From Xanthomonas sp. DAR 80977 (GTDB taxonomy: Bacteria > Pseudomonadota > Gammaproteobacteria > Xanthomonadales > Xanthomonadaceae), in the NCBI RefSeq assembly GCF_041240605.1, contig NZ_CP162487.1:2859001-2923000 (forward strand): a stretch of 64,000 nt of DNA. Reading direction: 5' to 3'. The notes below the pieces were generated by a model that had not been told where the DNA came from, did no database searches, and saw only the letters and a program-made list of their open reading frames with translations. Of the stretch, positions 8,138-19,289 are shown piece after piece. Both the position numbers and the translations under genes were made by a program. Position 1 is the first letter of the stretch; the number at the start of each line of letters is the position of its first letter.

Positions 8138-10138
8138 ATGAGCATGGACCTGCAACGTTTCCACGCCACCTTCTTCGAGGAAAGCCGCGAAGGGCTGGAC
8201 GCGATGGAAGCCGGATTGCTGTCGCTGGAAGAAGGCAACCGCGACCCCGAGACGATCAACTCGGTGTTCCGCGCCGCGCACTCGATCAAGGGCGGCGCCG
8301 CCACCTTCGGCTTCGAGGCGATGGCCGGCCTGACCCACGTGCTGGAGACGCTGCTCGACGAACTGCGCTCGGGCAAGCGCGACGTGGAAGCGCACGCGAT
8401 CGACGCGATCCTGGGTTCGGTGGACGTGCTGCGCGCACTGCTGCGCGAAGCCGAGCACGGCACCCCGGCCGACCCGGTCGCGGTCAAGGCCGTGCACGAC
8501 CGCCTGCAGCAGGCGCTCAACGGCAACGCCGCCGTCGCGTCCGCCGCGACCCCGGCGGCCAACCAGCCGGCCGAACCGGAAGCCTGGCAGATCGGCTTCA
8601 CCCCGGCGCCGTCGCTGTTCATGAGCGGAAACGACCCGCTGCGCATCATCCGCGAGCTCGAACACCTCGGCCCGCTGCAGGTCGCCTGCCGCACCGCGCG
8701 CCTGCCCGGCTTCAACGACCTCGACCCGCTCGAGGCCTATCTGGCGTGGGACCTGGGCCTGGTCGGCAAGATCCCGCGCAGCGCCATCGAAGACACCTTC
8801 GCCTGGGTGATCGACGATTGCGAACTGGACATCCGCGCGGTGCCGCCGCCGAGCCTGGCCAGCGCGCCGGCACCGGTGCTGGCGCAGGCCCCGGCCAGCG
8901 CCACCGCCGCGCCGGCCGCCGCCGTGGCCGCCAATGCGCCGGCCGGCAACGCCGCCGCCGCGCACGAAGCGGAAAGCTCGATCCGGGTCAGCGTCGACAA
9001 GGTCGATGCGCTGATCAACCTGGTCGGCGAACTGGTCATCACCCAGGCCATGCTCAAGCAGGTCTCCGGCGACCTCGACCCGGCCCACGCCGAACGCCTG
9101 TTCGCCGGCCTGGACCTGCTCGAACGCAATACCCGCGACCTGCAGGAAGCGGTGATCGGCGTGCGCATGCTGCCGGTGGACGCGGTGTTCCGCCGCTTCC
9201 CGCGCCTGGTCCGCGACCTCTCCACCCGCCTCGGCAAGCAGGTGCGGCTGCGCACCATCGGCGAAGGCACCGAGCTGGACAAGGGCCTGATCGAGAAGAT
9301 CGCCGATCCTCTGGTGCACCTGGTGCGCAATTCGATCGACCACGGCCTGGAAATGCCGGACGCGCGCCGCGCCGCCGGCAAGGACGAGACCGGCACCATC
9401 ACCCTGGCCGCCTCGCACCAGGGCGGGCACATCGTCATCGAAGTCAGCGACGACGGCGCCGGCCTCAACCGCGACCGCATCCTGGCCAAGGCCGCCGAAC
9501 GCGGCCTGGCGGTCCCGGACAACCCGAGCGATGCGCAGGTGTGGGACCTGATCTTCGCGCCCGGCTTCTCCACCGCCGATGCGGTCACCGACCTGTCCGG
9601 CCGCGGCGTGGGCATGGACGTGGTCCGCCGCAACATCCAGGGCCTGGGCGGCGAAGTGCAGCTGGAAAGCAATGCCGGCCGCGGCACCCGCGTGCTGATC
9701 CGGCTGCCGCTGACCCTGGCGATCCTGGACGGCATGACCGTGTCGGTCGCCGGCGAGACGCTGATCCTGCCGCTGGCCTACGTGATCGAGGCGCTGCAGC
9801 CGCAGCCCGACGACATCCGCAGCATGGCCGGCGAAGGCCGGGTGCTGCGGGTCCGCGGCGAATACCTGCCGATCCTCTCGCTCAGCGATTGCTACGGCTA
9901 CGGCCGCACCGAGCAGGCCGAGCCGCTGGTGGTGGTGGTCGAGGCCGACGGCCAGAAGCTGGCGCTGGAAGTGGACGAACTGGTCGGCCAGCAGCAGGTG
10001 GTGGTCAAGAACATCGAGAACAACTACCGGCGCATCGGCGGCATCTCCGGCGCCACCATCCTCGGCGACGGCCGCGTCGCCCTGATCGTGGACATCGGCG
10101 GACTGGTGCGCTCGCTGCGGGTCCCGCAAGCGGCCTGA
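8138..10138 (+). CDS. cheA: Chemotaxis histidine kinase CheA (second copy, with P2 domain)
   Basis: A 666-residue CheA. Order: Hpt with H48 ([10 protein letters not shown]); an Ala-rich linker; a P2-like CheY-binding region at about 145-245 ([20 protein letters not shown]); a second Ala/Pro linker; dimerisation helices; an ATPase with [16 protein letters not shown] and GRGVGMD motifs; and a C-terminal CheW-like domain. Unlike the CheA at 1188 it keeps P2. It ends just before a strong terminator at 10187, so STAS-cheY-cheA form a closed transcription unit. It is the kinase gene nearest the receptor array and probably works with it. Confidence 0.95.
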   Translation: MSMDLQRFHATFFEESREGLDAMEAGLLSLEEGNRDPETINSVFRAAHSIKGGAATFGFEAMAGLTHVLETLLDELRSGKRDVEAHAIDAILGSVDVLRALLREAEHGTPADPVAVKAVHDRLQQALNGNAAVASAATPAANQPAEPEAWQIGFTPAPSLFMSGNDPLRIIRELEHLGPLQVACRTARLPGFNDLDPLEAYLAWDLGLVGKIPRSAIEDTFAWVIDDCELDIRAVPPPSLASAPAPVLAQAPASATAAPAAAVAANAPAGNAAAAHEAESSIRVSVDKVDALINLVGELVITQAMLKQVSGDLDPAHAERLFAGLDLLERNTRDLQEAVIGVRMLPVDAVFRRFPRLVRDLSTRLGKQVRLRTIGEGTELDKGLIEKIADPLVHLVRNSIDHGLEMPDARRAAGKDETGTITLAASHQGGHIVIEVSDDGAGLNRDRILAKAAERGLAVPDNPSDAQVWDLIFAPGFSTADAVTDLSGRGVGMDVVRRNIQGLGGEVQLESNAGRGTRVLIRLPLTLAILDGMTVSVAGETLILPLAYVIEALQPQPDDIRSMAGEGRVLRVRGEYLPILSLSDCYGYGRTEQAEPLVVVVEADGQKLALEVDELVGQQQVVVKNIENNYRRIGGISGATILGDGRVALIVDIGGLVRSLRVPQAA

Positions 10139-10186
10139 TCGCCGCTGTCGCAGATCGCCGCGCACGTCGCGCGGCCAGCAAAAAAA

Positions 10187-10220
10187 AGCCCCGGCAGCGA
10201 TGCCGGGGCTTTTGCTTTTT
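10187..10220 (+). terminator. Terminator after the second cheA
   Basis: A 10-base stem AGCCCCGGCA / TGCCGGGGCT with a GCGA loop, followed by TTTTGCTTTTT. A run of A precedes it, so it may work in both directions. Confidence 0.92.
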
Positions 10221-10417
10221 GCGGTACAGCTGCACGCCGCTCGCCGCGCCCGGCCTGCGCGAAAGGCCGCCTTGCATGCGCAGGAAAATGCCGGCCGCGC
10301 GCGCGATCACCAGTGCAGAAAACCACCGCGCCTGTCGGAGAAACGTCGCTATCGCGGCGCCCGCAAAGCTGCCGGACAGCTACCTAACCGTGACGCAAAT
10401 GCGGCCGACCGCCGTCA

Positions 10418-10444
10418 ATCAGTTTTCCTCTGCAGCGTCGATAC
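10418..10444 (+). promoter_or_regulatory. Candidate sigma-28 promoter for MCP 1
   Basis: ATCAGTTT, an 11-base spacer, then GTCGATAC, about 100 bases before the receptor start. The match is weaker than others here because the -10 second base is T. Confidence 0.55.
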
Positions 10445-10545
10445 CCGGATCGTGGCATCGCGACGCAGCGATCCACGCAGGGCACTGGCACCCGGTCGCG
10501 CATCGCCGGGGCAGTCCATCCATCGCAGATGAAGCAAGGTCTGAC

Positions 10546-12711
10546 ATGAACGCAATCCTCGAACGCTACAACGTCGGGCGCCGTCTTGGCGCCGCATTCG
10601 GCATCCTGATCCTGCTGTCCGGGCTGTTGGTGGCCATCGGACTGGCGAGCATGGCCAACGCGCACCGGCAACTGGACTCCATCGTCAACGACAACATGGA
10701 AAAGATCCGGCTGTCGAACGAAATGCTCGACGCCAACACCAATGTCGCGATCGGGCTGCGCGACATCACGATCGTGCAAGGCGACGCGGCCAACCAACGC
10801 GTGCTGAATTTCGTCAACACCAACCGCGACCGCTACAAGACGGCCCACGATGCGCTCGTGGCCCTGCCGAGCAGCGCCGCCGAGCGGCAGGCGATCGACT
10901 TGATCAATACGCGGCGCGCGGTCTCGGTCGCGCTCAACAACCAGGTCCTGCAATTCGGCGAGAAGGACCAGAATGCGCAGGCGCAGGCCTTGCTGCTGGG
11001 CGCGGCGTCGGTGGCCATGGACCAGCAGCAGGCCGCGATCCGCGCCAATGCCGAGCTGCAGCAGCATCTGAGCAAGCAGGCGTATGCGGCGGCGCTGTCC
11101 TCGATGACCCAGAGCCGGCTCAAGCTGATCATCGGTGGCGTGTCGGCGCTGCTGATCAGCAGCCTGCTGGCCTGGCTGATCACCCGCAGCCTGACCCGGC
11201 CGCTGAACCGCGCCACCCGCGCCGCCGAGGCCATCGCCGACGGGCGCCTGGACAACGACGTGCGTACCGATGCGCGCGACGAACCCGGCCGCCTGCTCAA
11301 CGCGATGGACAAGATGCAGACCCAGTTGCGGCGCTTCTCCAGCGAGACCGCGCTGATGATCGAGCTGCACGCCGACAAGGACATCAGCCACCGCATGCCG
11401 CTGGATTTCCCCGGCGTCTACGGCGAGCTGAGCAAGGGCATCAACACCATGATGTTCGAGCACCTGGACGCGATCGTCGATGCCATCGAGGTGCTCAACG
11501 AGTACGCCAACGGCGACCTGCGCCGCGACGCGCGGCGCCTGCCGGGCAGCCGCGCGGTGCTGCACGAATCGATGGATGCGGCCAAGGCCAGCCTGCTGGC
11601 GATCAATACCGAGATCAAGCGCCTGGCCGCGGCGGCCGCGGCCGGCGACTTCAGCGTCCGCGGCGACGACCAGCGCTTCCAGTACGATTTCCAACTGATG
11701 GTGCAGGGCCTCAACGCGATGATGGAGGTCAGCGACCGCAACCTCGGCAAGCTCTCGGCGCTGTTGCAGTCCATCGCCGCCGGCGACCTGAGCGCGCGCA
11801 TGCACGGCGAGTTCCACGGCGTGTTCGCCAGGATGCGCGACGACGCCAACGCCACCGCCGATCAGCTGACCGGCATCGTCGGCGGCATCCAGACGGCCGC
11901 GGTCAGCATCAATGCCGCCGCCAGCGAGATCGCCGCCGGCAACGACGACCTGTCGCGCCGCACCGAGCAGCAGGCCGCCAGCCTGGAGGAAACCGCCGCG
12001 TCGATGGAAGAATTGACCTCCACGGTCAAGCAGAACGCCGAGCATGCGCGCCAGGCCAACCAGTTGGCGGTCGGCGCCGCCTCGGTCGCCTCGCAGGGCG
12101 GCAACGTCGTGAGCCAGGTGGTGAGCACGATGAGCGGCATCGAGACCTCGTCGAAGAAGATCGCCGACATCATCAGCGTCATCGATGGCATCGCCTTCCA
12201 GACCAATATCCTGGCGCTCAACGCCGCGGTGGAGGCGGCGCGCGCCGGCGACCAGGGCCGCGGCTTCGCCGTGGTCGCCAGCGAGGTGCGCACCCTCGCC
12301 CAGCGCTCGGCCGGCGCGGCCAAGGAGATCAAGCACCTGATCGACGATTCGGTGACCCGCGTCGCCGAGGGTTCGACGCTGGTGCGCCAGGCCGGCCAGA
12401 CCATGAGCGAGATCGTGTCCTCGGTGCAGCGCGTGACCGACATCATGGGCGAGATCTCCGCCGCCTCGCAGGAGCAGTACGCCGGCATCGAGCAGGTCAA
12501 TCAGACCGTCACCCAGATGGACCAGGCCACCCAGCAGAACGCCGCCTTGGTCGAGGAGGCCACCGCGGCGGCGCGCTCGATGGAGGACCAGGCCGGCCAG
12601 CTCACCGCGGCAGTGGCGGTGTTCAAGCTGGAAGCGAGCAACGCCGGTGCGGCGAAGCGGCCGGCGTTGCGCAGCCTGCCGGCACAGCCGGCGCAGTTGC
12701 GCCAGGCCTAG
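10546..12711 (+). CDS. Chemoreceptor (MCP 1): four-helix-bundle sensor
   Basis: A 721-residue receptor. Membrane helices at about 15-37 and 193-213 bracket a periplasmic helical domain of the 4HB/Tar type (helices with [17 protein letters not shown]). A HAMP domain follows at 214-265, then four further HAMP-like units of about 45 residues (key motifs [46 protein letters not shown]), then the coiled-coil signalling domain with its tip near residue 563 ([20 protein letters not shown]). This linker type is class A, shared with MCP 5 and MCP 10. The C-terminus (PAQLRQA) lacks the W-x-E-F docking tail seen in most of its neighbours. The N-terminus RYNVGRRL closely resembles MCP 5, indicating recent duplication. 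Ligand unknown. Confidence 0.93.
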   Translation: MNAILERYNVGRRLGAAFGILILLSGLLVAIGLASMANAHRQLDSIVNDNMEKIRLSNEMLDANTNVAIGLRDITIVQGDAANQRVLNFVNTNRDRYKTAHDALVALPSSAAERQAIDLINTRRAVSVALNNQVLQFGEKDQNAQAQALLLGAASVAMDQQQAAIRANAELQQHLSKQAYAAALSSMTQSRLKLIIGGVSALLISSLLAWLITRSLTRPLNRATRAAEAIADGRLDNDVRTDARDEPGRLLNAMDKMQTQLRRFSSETALMIELHADKDISHRMPLDFPGVYGELSKGINTMMFEHLDAIVDAIEVLNEYANGDLRRDARRLPGSRAVLHESMDAAKASLLAINTEIKRLAAAAAAGDFSVRGDDQRFQYDFQLMVQGLNAMMEVSDRNLGKLSALLQSIAAGDLSARMHGEFHGVFARMRDDANATADQLTGIVGGIQTAAVSINAAASEIAAGNDDLSRRTEQQAASLEETAASMEELTSTVKQNAEHARQANQLAVGAASVASQGGNVVSQVVSTMSGIETSSKKIADIISVIDGIAFQTNILALNAAVEAARAGDQGRGFAVVASEVRTLAQRSAGAAKEIKHLIDDSVTRVAEGSTLVRQAGQTMSEIVSSVQRVTDIMGEISAASQEQYAGIEQVNQTVTQMDQATQQNAALVEEATAAARSMEDQAGQLTAAVAVFKLEASNAGAAKRPALRSLPAQPAQLRQA

Positions 12712-12790
12712 CCGCCGCGGGCGCCGGCCATACCGGAATGGCAGCGCCCCGGGTCAGGCCGCCCACCCGCCCCACTGCTGCACGCCCCCG

Positions 12791-12816
12791 ATCGGCCGCG
12801 GCATTCCGCGGCCGAT
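12791..12816 (+). terminator. Hairpin, possible terminator after MCP 1
   Basis: An 11-base perfect stem ATCGGCCGCGG / CCGCGGCCGAT with a CATT loop. It is followed by TTGGCTC rather than a T run, so termination strength is uncertain. Confidence 0.55.
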
Positions 12817-13017
12817 TGGCTCTCTGCGCCGCAATGCCGGCCGCGGTCCCCGTCCGTCCCTGCCCCATGTTTGTCACCGCGACCGACGTGGATCCTGCCG
12901 CGGCCCCTTGTGCAGCAAGGCCCAGCGGATGGCTCGCACCGCCCTCGCCGAAGACCTGGCCTACAAAAAAATCAACCTCCATTGACTAAACCTATCTATC
13001 GCAATCAATGAATCGAT

Positions 13018-13044
13018 TGAATTTGGATATGGAAATGCCGTTAC
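13018..13044 (+). promoter_or_regulatory. Candidate sigma-28 promoter for MCP 2
   Basis: TGAATTTG, an 11-base spacer, then GCCGTTAC, 72 bases before the MCP 2 start. The surrounding DNA is much more AT-rich than the genes on either side. Confidence 0.6.
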
Positions 13045-13116
13045 AGGAGATATGGATGCAGCAATCACGCATCCGACGCGCTGCAGTCGCCTTTTCATTT
13101 CTCCTGGGATCCATCG

Positions 13117-15333
13117 ATGAAGACCAAGAATCTACCCCTGTCGGCTCAACTCGCCCTCGGCTTCGGTGCCGTCGTCCTGGTGCTGCTGATCGTCGGTGCG
13201 ATCAGCCTGCGCAGCCAGTTCCAGTTCAACGATGCCGTCGCCATCAACGAACATACCTTCAAGGTGCTGGCCACCGGCGAACTGATGCAGGCCAATGCCC
13301 TGAATGTGCAGACCAGCGCCCGTGGCTATCTGCTGTCCAGCAACAAGGATTATCTGCAGCCGTTCGCCCTCGGCCAGGAAGGTTTCGACAAGAGCTTTGC
13401 CGAGGCCAAGCGCCTGACCGCGGACAACCCGCGGCAACAGGCGCGCCTGGCGCAGCTGCAGACCGCGTACCAGCAACTGCTGCAGATCGAGCAGCAGATC
13501 ATCGCCCTGCGCGAACGTCCCGACAGCCAGCAGCAGGTGCTGTCCGCGTTCGCCGAAGGCCGCGACCGCAAGACGATGGGGGAGATCCGCTCGCTGCTGG
13601 GCGCGTTCGCCGATGAGGAAAGCGGCTTGCTGGTCAAGCGCAGCCAACAGTTGCAGACGGTGCGTACCCAGGGCAAGTGGTCGGTGCTGCTCGGCAGCCT
13701 GGTCGCGATCCTGGTCGCGGTGGGCATGGGCGTGTTGATCCGGCGGCAGTTGCTCAAGCGCCTGGGCCTGGCGATCGGCGTCGCCGATGCCATCGCCTCG
13801 GGCAGGCTGGACAACGCCATCGACACCCAGTCGCGCGACGAGACCGGGCGCTTGCTGGCCAGCATGAACACCATGCAGACCCAGCTGCGCGCGGTGCTGG
13901 CGGCGCAGACGGAAATGGCGCAGCGCCACGACGCCGGCCAGATCAGCTACCGCATGGACGAGAGCGCCTTCCCCGGCGACTATGGGCGCATGGTCCGCGA
14001 CAGCAATGCGCTGGTCGCCGCGCATATCGCGGTGAAGATGCGCCTGGCGCAGATCATGGGCCGCTACGCGGTCGGCGACCTCAGCGAGGACATGGAGCGC
14101 CTGCCCGGCGAGAAGGCGGTGCTGAACGAGATCATGGATACGGTCAAGCGGAACCTGGGCGCGATGAACCGCGAGATCGGCCAGCTCGCCGCCGCCGCCG
14201 CGGCAGGCGACTTCAGCGTGCGCGGCGACGCCGAGCGCTTCCAGTACGACTTCCGCGCCATGGTCGACAATCTCAACCAGCTGATGGCCACCGCCGACGG
14301 CAACCTGCAATCCCTGTCCGCGCTGCTGCAGTCCATCGCCGCCGGCGACCTGACCGCGCGCATGCGCGGCGAGTTCCAGGGCGTGTTCGCCACCATGCGC
14401 GACGACGCCAACGCCACCGCCGAGCAATTGGCTGCGATCGTCGGCCGCATCCAGACCGCCGCGGTCAGCATCAATGCCGCCGCCAGCGAAATCGCCGCCG
14501 GCAACGACGACCTGTCGCGGCGCACCGAGCAGCAGGCCGCCAGCCTGGAAGAGACGGCTGCATCGATGGAAGAGCTGACCTCCACCGTGAAGCAGAACGC
14601 CGAACATGCGCGCCAGGCCAACCAGCTCGCGGTCGGTGCGGCTGCGGTCGCCTCGCAAGGCGGCGAGGTGGTCGGCCAGGTCGTCACCACGATGAGCGGG
14701 ATCGAGGCCTCGTCGAAGAAGATCGCCGACATCATCAGCGTCATCGACGGCATCGCCTTCCAGACCAACATCCTGGCGCTCAACGCCGCGGTGGAAGCGG
14801 CACGTGCCGGCGAACAGGGTCGCGGCTTCGCCGTGGTCGCCTCGGAAGTGCGCACCCTCGCCCAGCGCTCGGCCGGCGCGGCCAAGGAGATCAAGGGCCT
14901 GATCGACGACTCGGTGAGCCGCGTCGCCGAAGGCTCGGCCCTGGTCGATCGCGCCGGCCGCACCATGCAGGAGATCGTGTCCTCGGTGCAGCGCGTGACC
15001 GACATCATGGGCGAGATCTCCGCCGCCTCGCAGGAGCAATCGGCCGGCATCGAGCAGGTCAACCAGACCGTGACCCAGATGGACGAGACCACCCAGCAGA
15101 ATGCGGCCCTGGTGGAAGAAGCCACCGCCGCGGCGCGCTCGATGGAGGACCAGGCCGGCCAGCTCACCGAAACCGTCGCGGTGTTCAGGATCGAGGCCGA
15201 GCCGGCCAGCGCCGCGCCTGCGGTCCGGCCGGTACTGCGCAGCGTGCCGGCGGTCCCCGCACAGGTGCGCCAGGCACCCGCGCCGCGGCGGCTGGCCGTC
15301 GCAGGGACCGCAACGGAGTGGCAGGAATTCTGA
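13117..15333 (+). CDS. Chemoreceptor (MCP 2): CHASE3-type sensor
   Basis: A 738-residue receptor. Membrane helices lie at about 14-33 and 188-208. The periplasmic part has the CHASE3 signature ([18 protein letters not shown]). After the HAMP domain come four HAMP-like units at regular 44-46-residue steps ([57 protein letters not shown]), the class B linker. The signalling tip is near residue 559. It ends in TEWQEF, a W-x-x-F tail that fits the CheR/CheB docking pentapeptide. MCP 6 has the same architecture and a similar sensor; the two are paralogues. Confidence 0.93.
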   Translation: MKTKNLPLSAQLALGFGAVVLVLLIVGAISLRSQFQFNDAVAINEHTFKVLATGELMQANALNVQTSARGYLLSSNKDYLQPFALGQEGFDKSFAEAKRLTADNPRQQARLAQLQTAYQQLLQIEQQIIALRERPDSQQQVLSAFAEGRDRKTMGEIRSLLGAFADEESGLLVKRSQQLQTVRTQGKWSVLLGSLVAILVAVGMGVLIRRQLLKRLGLAIGVADAIASGRLDNAIDTQSRDETGRLLASMNTMQTQLRAVLAAQTEMAQRHDAGQISYRMDESAFPGDYGRMVRDSNALVAAHIAVKMRLAQIMGRYAVGDLSEDMERLPGEKAVLNEIMDTVKRNLGAMNREIGQLAAAAAAGDFSVRGDAERFQYDFRAMVDNLNQLMATADGNLQSLSALLQSIAAGDLTARMRGEFQGVFATMRDDANATAEQLAAIVGRIQTAAVSINAAASEIAAGNDDLSRRTEQQAASLEETAASMEELTSTVKQNAEHARQANQLAVGAAAVASQGGEVVGQVVTTMSGIEASSKKIADIISVIDGIAFQTNILALNAAVEAARAGEQGRGFAVVASEVRTLAQRSAGAAKEIKGLIDDSVSRVAEGSALVDRAGRTMQEIVSSVQRVTDIMGEISAASQEQSAGIEQVNQTVTQMDETTQQNAALVEEATAAARSMEDQAGQLTETVAVFRIEAEPASAAPAVRPVLRSVPAVPAQVRQAPAPRRLAVAGTATEWQEF

Positions 15334-15368
15334 GTCCGGGCAGCCCACACATCCCGCCGCGACACCCG

Positions 15369-15395
15369 ATCGGCCGCAGCCCCGCTGCGGCCGAT
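15369..15395 (+). terminator. Hairpin after MCP 2, abutting the next promoter
   Basis: An 11-base perfect stem ATCGGCCGCAG / CTGCGGCCGAT with a CCCCG loop. The following TCAATTT is at once a weak T-rich tail and the -35 box of the sigma-28 promoter for MCP 3. Confidence 0.7.
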
Positions 15396-15422
15396 TCAAT
15401 TTATGAGACGCAGTGCCGATAA
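15396..15422 (+). promoter_or_regulatory. Sigma-28 promoter for MCP 3
   Basis: TCAATTTA, an 11-base spacer, then GCCGATAA, a perfect -10. This is among the best matches in the window. Confidence 0.85.
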
Positions 15423-15538
15423 GGAGTCAGACCCAGGATATTGCCGATACCGCCGCACCCAACAAGAAACGCGGCGCTCCAGCGCGGGCGAGCGGATCGG
15501 CTGCTGCATTTTTCTCCACTTCCGCCACCGATGACGCC

Positions 15539-18187
15539 ATGAAACCGACCCCTGCCCCCCGCTCCACCAGTGTGGCCACCCGCCTGATGCTCGGTGTCGC
15601 CGCGATCGCCGTGCTGTGCTTCGGCGTCACCGCCGCGATCATCTACGTGCGCAGCAGCGATGCGCTGCTCACCTCGGCGAAGGCGGGCATGACCGATGCC
15701 GCCTACCTCGAGGCGCAACGCATCTCCAGCGACATCGGCGCAGCCTTCGTGTCCAACCAGGTGTTCGCCAACAGCCTGCTGGCGCAGCGCGGCCAGGATG
15801 GCAAGGTGCGCGAGACCTTCAGCGACAGCGTGCTGCGCGAACTGCGCCAGCACCCGGACTGGACCGGCCTGGGCACGCTGTGGGAGCCGCAGGCGTTCGA
15901 CGGCAAGGACAGCGCCTATGCCAACGCCGAAGGGCACGATGGCAGCGGCCGCTACATGGTGTACTGGGCATGGCAAGGCGACAAGCAGGTGCGCGAGCCG
16001 CTGCGCGACTACGAGGTGCCCGGCTCCGGCGACTGGTACCTGAAGGCGCGCCAGCAACACCGCCCGACCGTGGTCGAACCCTATGTGTACGAGATCGGCG
16101 GCAACAAGGTGCTGATGACCACGCTGACCACGCCGGTGCTCGAGGACGGCAAGTTCCTGGGCGTGGTGACCACCGACTTCGGCCTGGCCAAGCTGCAGGA
16201 ACGCCTGTCCAAGCTGCACCCGCTCGGCGAAGGCCGCGTGCGCCTGCTGTCGCCCGGCGGCGCGATCATCGCCGATCGCGACGCGGCCAAGGTCGGCAAG
16301 AAGCTCGACGACCCGGACACGCGCGCGTTGCTGGCCGCCATCGCCAAAGGCGAGAGCGTGACCCGCCAGGTCGCCGATCCGCAGACCGGCGTCACCGACA
16401 TCGAAGTCTATGTGCCGCTGCAGATCGGCCAGGCCCAGGAGCGCTTCGCGCTGGGCGTGGCGGTTCCGCGCTCGCTGCTGATGGCGCAGGCGCGCTCGCT
16501 GCTGTGGACCATCATCGCGGTCGGCCTGTGCGCGGCGCTGCTGCTCAGCGGCGGCCTCTACGTCTTGTTGCGGCGCCTGGTGGTCAAGCCGCTGGCCGAT
16601 GCCGTCGAGGTCTCCGGCGCCGTCGCCGCCGGGCGCCTGGATAGCCGCATCCACTACCGGCGCAACGACGAGCTGGGCCGGCTGTTCGGCTCCATGCAGC
16701 GCATGCAGGAACAGTTGCGTGCCGTCCTCGATGCGCAGAAGGAAATGGCGCAGCGCCACGACGCCGGCCAGATCAGCTACCGCATGGACGAAGCCGCCTT
16801 CCCCGGCGACTACGGACGCATGGTCCGCGACAGCAATGCGCTGGCCGCGGCGCATATCGCGGTCACGCAGCGCCTGGCGCAGATCATGGGCCGCTATGCG
16901 ATCGGCGACCTCAGCGAGGACATGGACCGCCTGCCCGGCGAAAAGGCGGTATTGACCGAGACCATGGACACGGTCAAGCAGAACCTGAGCGCGATGAACC
17001 GCGAGATCAACCAGCTCGCCTCCGCCGCGGCCGCCGGCGACTTCAGCGTGCGTGGCGACGCCGAGCGCTTCCAGTACGACTTCCGCGCCATGGTCGACAG
17101 CCTCAACCGGCTGATGGCCACCGCCGACGGCAACCTGGAGGCGCTATCCAAGCTGCTGCAGTCCATCGCCGCCGGCGACCTGACCGCACGCATGCATGGC
17201 GAGTTCCAGGGCGTGTTCGCGCGGATGCGCGACGACGCCAATGCCACCTCCGAGCAGCTGGCCGGCATCGTCGGCCGCATCCAGACCGCGGCGTTGAGCA
17301 TCAACAGCGCCGCCTCGGAAATCGCCGCCGGCAACGACGACCTGTCGCGCCGCACCGAGCAGCAGGCCGCCAGCCTCGAGGAAACCGCCGCCTCGATGGA
17401 GGAACTGACCTCCACCGTGAAGCAGAACGCCGAACATGCGCGCCAGGCCAACCAGCTCGCGGTCGGCGCCGCATCGGTGGCCTCGCAAGGCGGCGACGTC
17501 GTCAGCCAGGTGGTGACCACGATGAGCGGGATCGAGACCTCGTCGAAGAAGATCGCCGACATCATCAGCGTCATCGACGGCATCGCTTTCCAGACCAACA
17601 TCCTGGCCTTGAACGCCGCGGTGGAAGCGGCGCGCGCCGGCGAGCAGGGCCGCGGCTTCGCCGTCGTCGCCTCGGAAGTGCGCACCCTCGCCCAGCGCTC
17701 GGCCAATGCCGCCAAGGAGATCAAGGGCCTGATCGACGAGTCGGTCACCCGCGTCGCCGAAGGCTCGGCCCTGGTCGATCGCGCCGGCCAGACCATGAGC
17801 GAGATCGTGTCCTCGGTGCAGCGCGTGACCGACATCATGGGCGAGATCTCCGCCGCCTCGCAGGAACAGTACGCCGGCATCGAACAGGTCAACCAGACCG
17901 TCACCCAGATGGACGAGGCCACCCAGCAGAACGCCGCCCTGGTCGAGGAAGCCACCGCCGCCGCGCGCGCGATGGAGGAACAGGCCGGGCAGCTCACCGC
18001 GGCGGTGGCGGTGTTCAAGCTCGACACCGCGGTCGCGTCCACGCCGGCCGCGGTGGCCAGGCCCGGCATCGTCGCCGCCGCGCCCGCGACGCCAGCCAAG
18101 CGGGCGCCGGCAAAGCGCAAGGCGCCCGTGCAGGGGTTGCCGAGCACGTCGTCCAGCGCCAACGAGGCGCAGTGGCACGAGTTCTGA
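15539..18187 (+). CDS. Chemoreceptor (MCP 3): double-Cache sensor
   Basis: An 882-residue receptor. Membrane helices lie at about 16-37 and 320-345, with a large periplasmic double-Cache (dCache_1-like) domain between them ([33 protein letters not shown]). The Trp-Tyr, Tyr and Asp positions resemble those of amine or amino-acid-binding dCache domains, so a small nitrogenous ligand is possible but unproven. Then come HAMP, the class B HAMP-like linker and the signalling domain with its tip near residue 695. It ends AQWHEF, a docking-type tail. An upstream in-frame GTG at 15413 is rejected because the promoter -10 lies at 15415-15422; the ATG at 15539 precedes the membrane helix correctly. Confidence 0.92.
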   Translation: MKPTPAPRSTSVATRLMLGVAAIAVLCFGVTAAIIYVRSSDALLTSAKAGMTDAAYLEAQRISSDIGAAFVSNQVFANSLLAQRGQDGKVRETFSDSVLRELRQHPDWTGLGTLWEPQAFDGKDSAYANAEGHDGSGRYMVYWAWQGDKQVREPLRDYEVPGSGDWYLKARQQHRPTVVEPYVYEIGGNKVLMTTLTTPVLEDGKFLGVVTTDFGLAKLQERLSKLHPLGEGRVRLLSPGGAIIADRDAAKVGKKLDDPDTRALLAAIAKGESVTRQVADPQTGVTDIEVYVPLQIGQAQERFALGVAVPRSLLMAQARSLLWTIIAVGLCAALLLSGGLYVLLRRLVVKPLADAVEVSGAVAAGRLDSRIHYRRNDELGRLFGSMQRMQEQLRAVLDAQKEMAQRHDAGQISYRMDEAAFPGDYGRMVRDSNALAAAHIAVTQRLAQIMGRYAIGDLSEDMDRLPGEKAVLTETMDTVKQNLSAMNREINQLASAAAAGDFSVRGDAERFQYDFRAMVDSLNRLMATADGNLEALSKLLQSIAAGDLTARMHGEFQGVFARMRDDANATSEQLAGIVGRIQTAALSINSAASEIAAGNDDLSRRTEQQAASLEETAASMEELTSTVKQNAEHARQANQLAVGAASVASQGGDVVSQVVTTMSGIETSSKKIADIISVIDGIAFQTNILALNAAVEAARAGEQGRGFAVVASEVRTLAQRSANAAKEIKGLIDESVTRVAEGSALVDRAGQTMSEIVSSVQRVTDIMGEISAASQEQYAGIEQVNQTVTQMDEATQQNAALVEEATAAARAMEEQAGQLTAAVAVFKLDTAVASTPAAVARPGIVAAAPATPAKRAPAKRKAPVQGLPSTSSSANEAQWHEF

Positions 18188-18190
18188 GCA

Positions 18191-18238
18191 GCCGCTCCGG
18201 CAGGTTCCCGCATTGCCGCGGGGACACGCCGGAGCGGC
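18191..18238 (+). terminator. Hairpin after MCP 3
   Basis: Arms GCCGCTCCGG and CCGGAGCGGC pair perfectly around a 28-base GC-rich loop. There is no T run, so it may protect the transcript end rather than terminate. Confidence 0.5.
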
Positions 18239-18356
18239 ACATGCGGCGGCGGATGGAGCACGCGCACGCCGCATGACCGGGGCGACAACCGCGACACGCC
18301 AAGCGCCGCCGCACTGTCCTTTCGATGGCCGCAGCAGGCCACCGGTCGGACATGCT

Positions 18357-18383
18357 TAAAGAAAACCCGGACGGTGCCGTTAG
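18357..18383 (+). promoter_or_regulatory. Sigma-28 promoter for the barrel protein and MCP 4
   Basis: TAAAGAAA, an 11-base spacer, then GCCGTTAG. It places an outer-membrane protein gene under the flagellar sigma factor. Confidence 0.75.
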
Positions 18384-18510
18384 CCTGGAGACCGATTGTG
18401 CTAGCTGCGTCACGGAAGCGCAACCGCAGGTCGAAGCGGACCGTGCGGCAAATCGGCGGACAGCATCGCGAAGCACCTGCGTTTCAAGATTGACCGTCAC
18501 GGGGATTGCC

Positions 18511-19275
18511 ATGAAGCCTATCGTTCTTGCCAGCTGCCTGACCTTGTTCGGCATCGCCAGCCTTGCGCGCGCCGAAGAGGAGACGATCGCCACCGATCGC
18601 CCCGACTTCGTCGAATCCAGCCTCACCGTCGGCGACCGCCGGCTGCAGGTGGAGACCAGCGTCGCCTGGGAGCGCGACGGCGACGTCAACGGCTACACCA
18701 CGCCGACCCTGTTCCGCTACGGCCTCGGCGAGACCTGGGAACTGCGCCTGGAAACCGACGGCTGGCAGCATCTGGATGCGCCCGCCGATGCCGACGCGCT
18801 CGGCTTCAGCGATATCTCGCTGGGGATCAAACATCATCTGGCCAGTTCCGACGACGGCGGCGCCTCGCTGGCCTGGCTGCTGCACGTGGACCTGCCCAGC
18901 GGCGGCCGCGACGTGCGCGGGCACGGCGCGCGGCCATCGTTCCGCCTGGTCGCCGAATGGGAACTCAGCGACAGCCTTTCCCTCGGGGCGATGCCCGGCG
19001 TGATCTGGGACGAGGACGAGAGCGGCCACCGCTATGCGGCCGGCATCTTCGGCGTGGTGCTCGGCAAGGCCTGGACCGAGCGCAGCCGCTCGTTCGTCGA
19101 GGTGGCGCTGCCGCAGATCGCCAGCAGCGACGATGGCGGCACCGTCGCCCTGCTCGATGTCGGCTCGGCCTGGCTGCTGAGCGACAACGTGCAGCTGGAT
19201 GCCGTCTACAGCTACGGCCTCAACGACCGCTCGCCGGATCACGCGCTCGGCGCGGGCTTGTCCTTCCGCTTCTGA
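18511..19275 (+). CDS. Outer-membrane beta-barrel protein (transporter / MetA-pathway family)
   Basis: A 254-residue protein. It has a signal peptide with cleavage near residue 21 (ASLARA then EEETI). The mature start TDRPDFVESSLTVG is typical of the family annotated as putative MetA-pathway or transporter proteins. Alternating polar/hydrophobic strands and a C-terminal Phe (GLSFRF) point to a barrel. The ATG at 18511 is chosen because the signal peptide starts there. MCP 4 begins 14 bases downstream, so the two are one operon behind a sigma-28 promoter. It may admit or bind a ligand sensed by that receptor; this is inference from context only. Confidence 0.75.
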   Translation: MKPIVLASCLTLFGIASLARAEEETIATDRPDFVESSLTVGDRRLQVETSVAWERDGDVNGYTTPTLFRYGLGETWELRLETDGWQHLDAPADADALGFSDISLGIKHHLASSDDGGASLAWLLHVDLPSGGRDVRGHGARPSFRLVAEWELSDSLSLGAMPGVIWDEDESGHRYAAGIFGVVLGKAWTERSRSFVEVALPQIASSDDGGTVALLDVGSAWLLSDNVQLDAVYSYGLNDRSPDHALGAGLSFRF

Positions 19276-19289
19276 CCTAGGCGACACCC

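Larger units (their letters stand above)
12712..13116 (+). other. Intergenic region between MCP 1 and MCP 2
   Basis: A 405-base gap with no supported gene. It holds a GC hairpin (12791-12816), probably the end of the MCP 1 transcript, and a candidate sigma-28 promoter (13018-13044). Confidence 0.6.
18188..18510 (+). other. Intergenic region before the outer-membrane barrel gene
   Basis: A 323-base gap holding a long imperfect hairpin (18191-18238) just after MCP 3 and a sigma-28 promoter (18357-18383). I see no gene in it. Confidence 0.6.

Noticed and set aside
15413..15538. GTG at 15413 as the start of MCP 3
   Set aside because: It lies upstream of the promoter -10 box at 15415-15422, so it would not be transcribed. 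The ATG at 15539 puts the membrane helix at the expected place.
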